Shown piece by piece: positions 63,379-64,000 of a DNA stretch of 64,000 nt. Source of the DNA: Pseudomonadota bacterium (lineage in GTDB: Bacteria > Pseudomonadota > Gammaproteobacteria > UBA1113); contig JAJXVU010000001.1 of assembly GCA_021781965.1 (NCBI GenBank), positions 119,536 to 183,535 on the forward strand, written 5' to 3'. The position numbers and the translations under genes were made by a program. Within the stretch, counting starts at the first letter, position 1; every line of letters begins with the position of its first letter. The notes below the pieces were generated by a model that ran no database searches, had not been told where the DNA came from, and was given only the letters and a program-made list of their open reading frames with translations.

Positions 63379-64000
63379 ATGAGTCTTTTTAGTATACTAG
63401 CTGCGGTGCTAACCTTTGCCGTTGCAGTGGCTTATATCAATTATCGCACTATTCGCCTGCCCGCAGTCATTGCCATTATGGCTGCTTCTTTAGCATTATC
63501 TTTAATGTTGATTATTGCTGGTAAATTTGGCCTAGTGCAGTCTAAAAATGCTTTATCATTGGTTTTGATTAAGATTGATTTTCATGAATTGCTGATAAAT
63601 GGCATGTTAAGCTTTTTATTATTCGCCGGCGCTTTGAATATCGATATTAGCCATTTGCAGGCCCGCAAATGGGAAATAGGTTTATTGGCATCATTAGGTA
63701 CAGTGGTATCTACGGCATTGGTAGCCGTTTTAGTATATTACTTAGTGCCTTTGTTTGGTTTTCACTTAGCGTTTATTTATTGTTTGTTATTTGGCGCTTT
63801 GATTTCTCCTACCGATCCTATCGCGGTGTTAGCCTTATTTAAATCTTTAAATGCACCACGACAAATGAGTGTATTCGTAGAAGGGGAATCTTTGTTTAAT
63901 GATGGGGTGGGCATCGTTATATTTTTATCACTGTACCAATTGGCTTTTAGCGGCGAACCATTAACTTTTACGAGTGTGAGCGTCTTATTCTTACAACAAG
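63379..64000 (+). CDS. Na+/H+ antiporter, NhaP/CPA1 type (N-terminal part)
   Basis: ATG 63379 with GGGGA just upstream; the frame is open to the window end (207 codons). The protein is highly hydrophobic, about six helices so far. The ion-site motifs of CPA1 antiporters are present: LLFGALISPTDPIAVLALFK and FVEGESLFNDGVGIVIFL (the Asp pair). It would exchange Na+ or K+ for protons across the inner membrane. The C-terminal part lies beyond the window. Confidence 0.9.
   Translation, partial: MSLFSILAAVLTFAVAVAYINYRTIRLPAVIAIMAASLALSLMLIIAGKFGLVQSKNALSLVLIKIDFHELLINGMLSFLLFAGALNIDISHLQARKWEIGLLASLGTVVSTALVAVLVYYLVPLFGFHLAFIYCLLFGALISPTDPIAVLALFKSLNAPRQMSVFVEGESLFNDGVGIVIFLSLYQLAFSGEPLTFTSVSVLFLQQ

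Noticed and set aside
1..64000. CRISPR array, rRNA or prophage module
   Set aside because: I saw no regularly spaced repeats, no rRNA sequence and no phage structural genes.

Overview
The window is a 64 kb piece of a gammaproteobacterial chromosome. Gene content and order (hemA-prfA-prmC, rplM-rpsI, rlmE...ftsH-folP-glmM, prfB-lysS, waaG, nadE, an AddAB-like helicase/nuclease pair of the 'probable DNA repair protein' type) point to the Legionellales/Coxiella side of the class. Several features would suit a host-associated member: a large protein with a nuclear-localisation-like tail, coiled-coil orphans, a eukaryote-type cytosolic 5'-nucleotidase, a RhuM gene, and many decaying genes. The lineage is an inference; there is no rRNA here to settle it.

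Layout. 1-417 is the end of asnS. 418-5140 is an AT-rich accessory zone (membrane orphan, RES-domain protein, cold-shock-like protein, second membrane orphan) in which three same-strand copies of an ~75 bp repeat bracket the genes. 5144-14575 is housekeeping: waaG-yhbY divergent from rlmE, then a large SF1 helicase gene wedged between rlmE and ftsH, then ftsH-folP-glmM. 14811-20306 is accessory again: a VapBC-type pair, a BON lipoprotein, an MNT-HEPN toxin-antitoxin locus whose HEPN gene carries an amber stop, two 44-residue paralogous lipoproteins, and two coiled-coil proteins. 20538-25727 holds rplM-rpsI, hemA-prfA-prmC and a ddpX/VanX-type dipeptidase. 25770-30264 is one ~4 kb gene for a 1335-residue repeat protein, enclosed by an exact 46 bp direct repeat. 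An ISAs1-type transposase remnant follows.

31606-46707 has prfB (programmed +1 frameshift) and lysS, a Met-rich exported protein, a PEP mutase/isocitrate lyase family enzyme, a TerC protein, a 5'-nucleotidase, the AddAB-like pair with nadE, a pseudopilin and cytochrome b561. 46911-53818 mixes RhuM, a possible reverse-transcriptase remnant, uup, an internally deleted DUF4143 ATPase, an oxidoreductase and a serine hydrolase. 53819-57040 carries a structured leader, a 17-codon leader peptide with csrA, and htpG. 57503-64000 has a YbaL-like antiporter without its RCK domain, a two-component system split by a repeat, an Ung-like protein lacking the catalytic Asp, a Trm112-like protein, ansA, and the start of an NhaP-type antiporter.

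A short dispersed repeat (core CCGAGCCGCGACCG-TYAGGGAGCGG, written in two parts) occurs at least 13 times, always between genes or at transcript ends and sometimes as inverted pairs. A second, ~105 bp family occurs twice. The chromosome looks repeat-rich and undergoing reduction: amber, frameshift and deletion damage is visible in several accessory genes, while core genes are intact.
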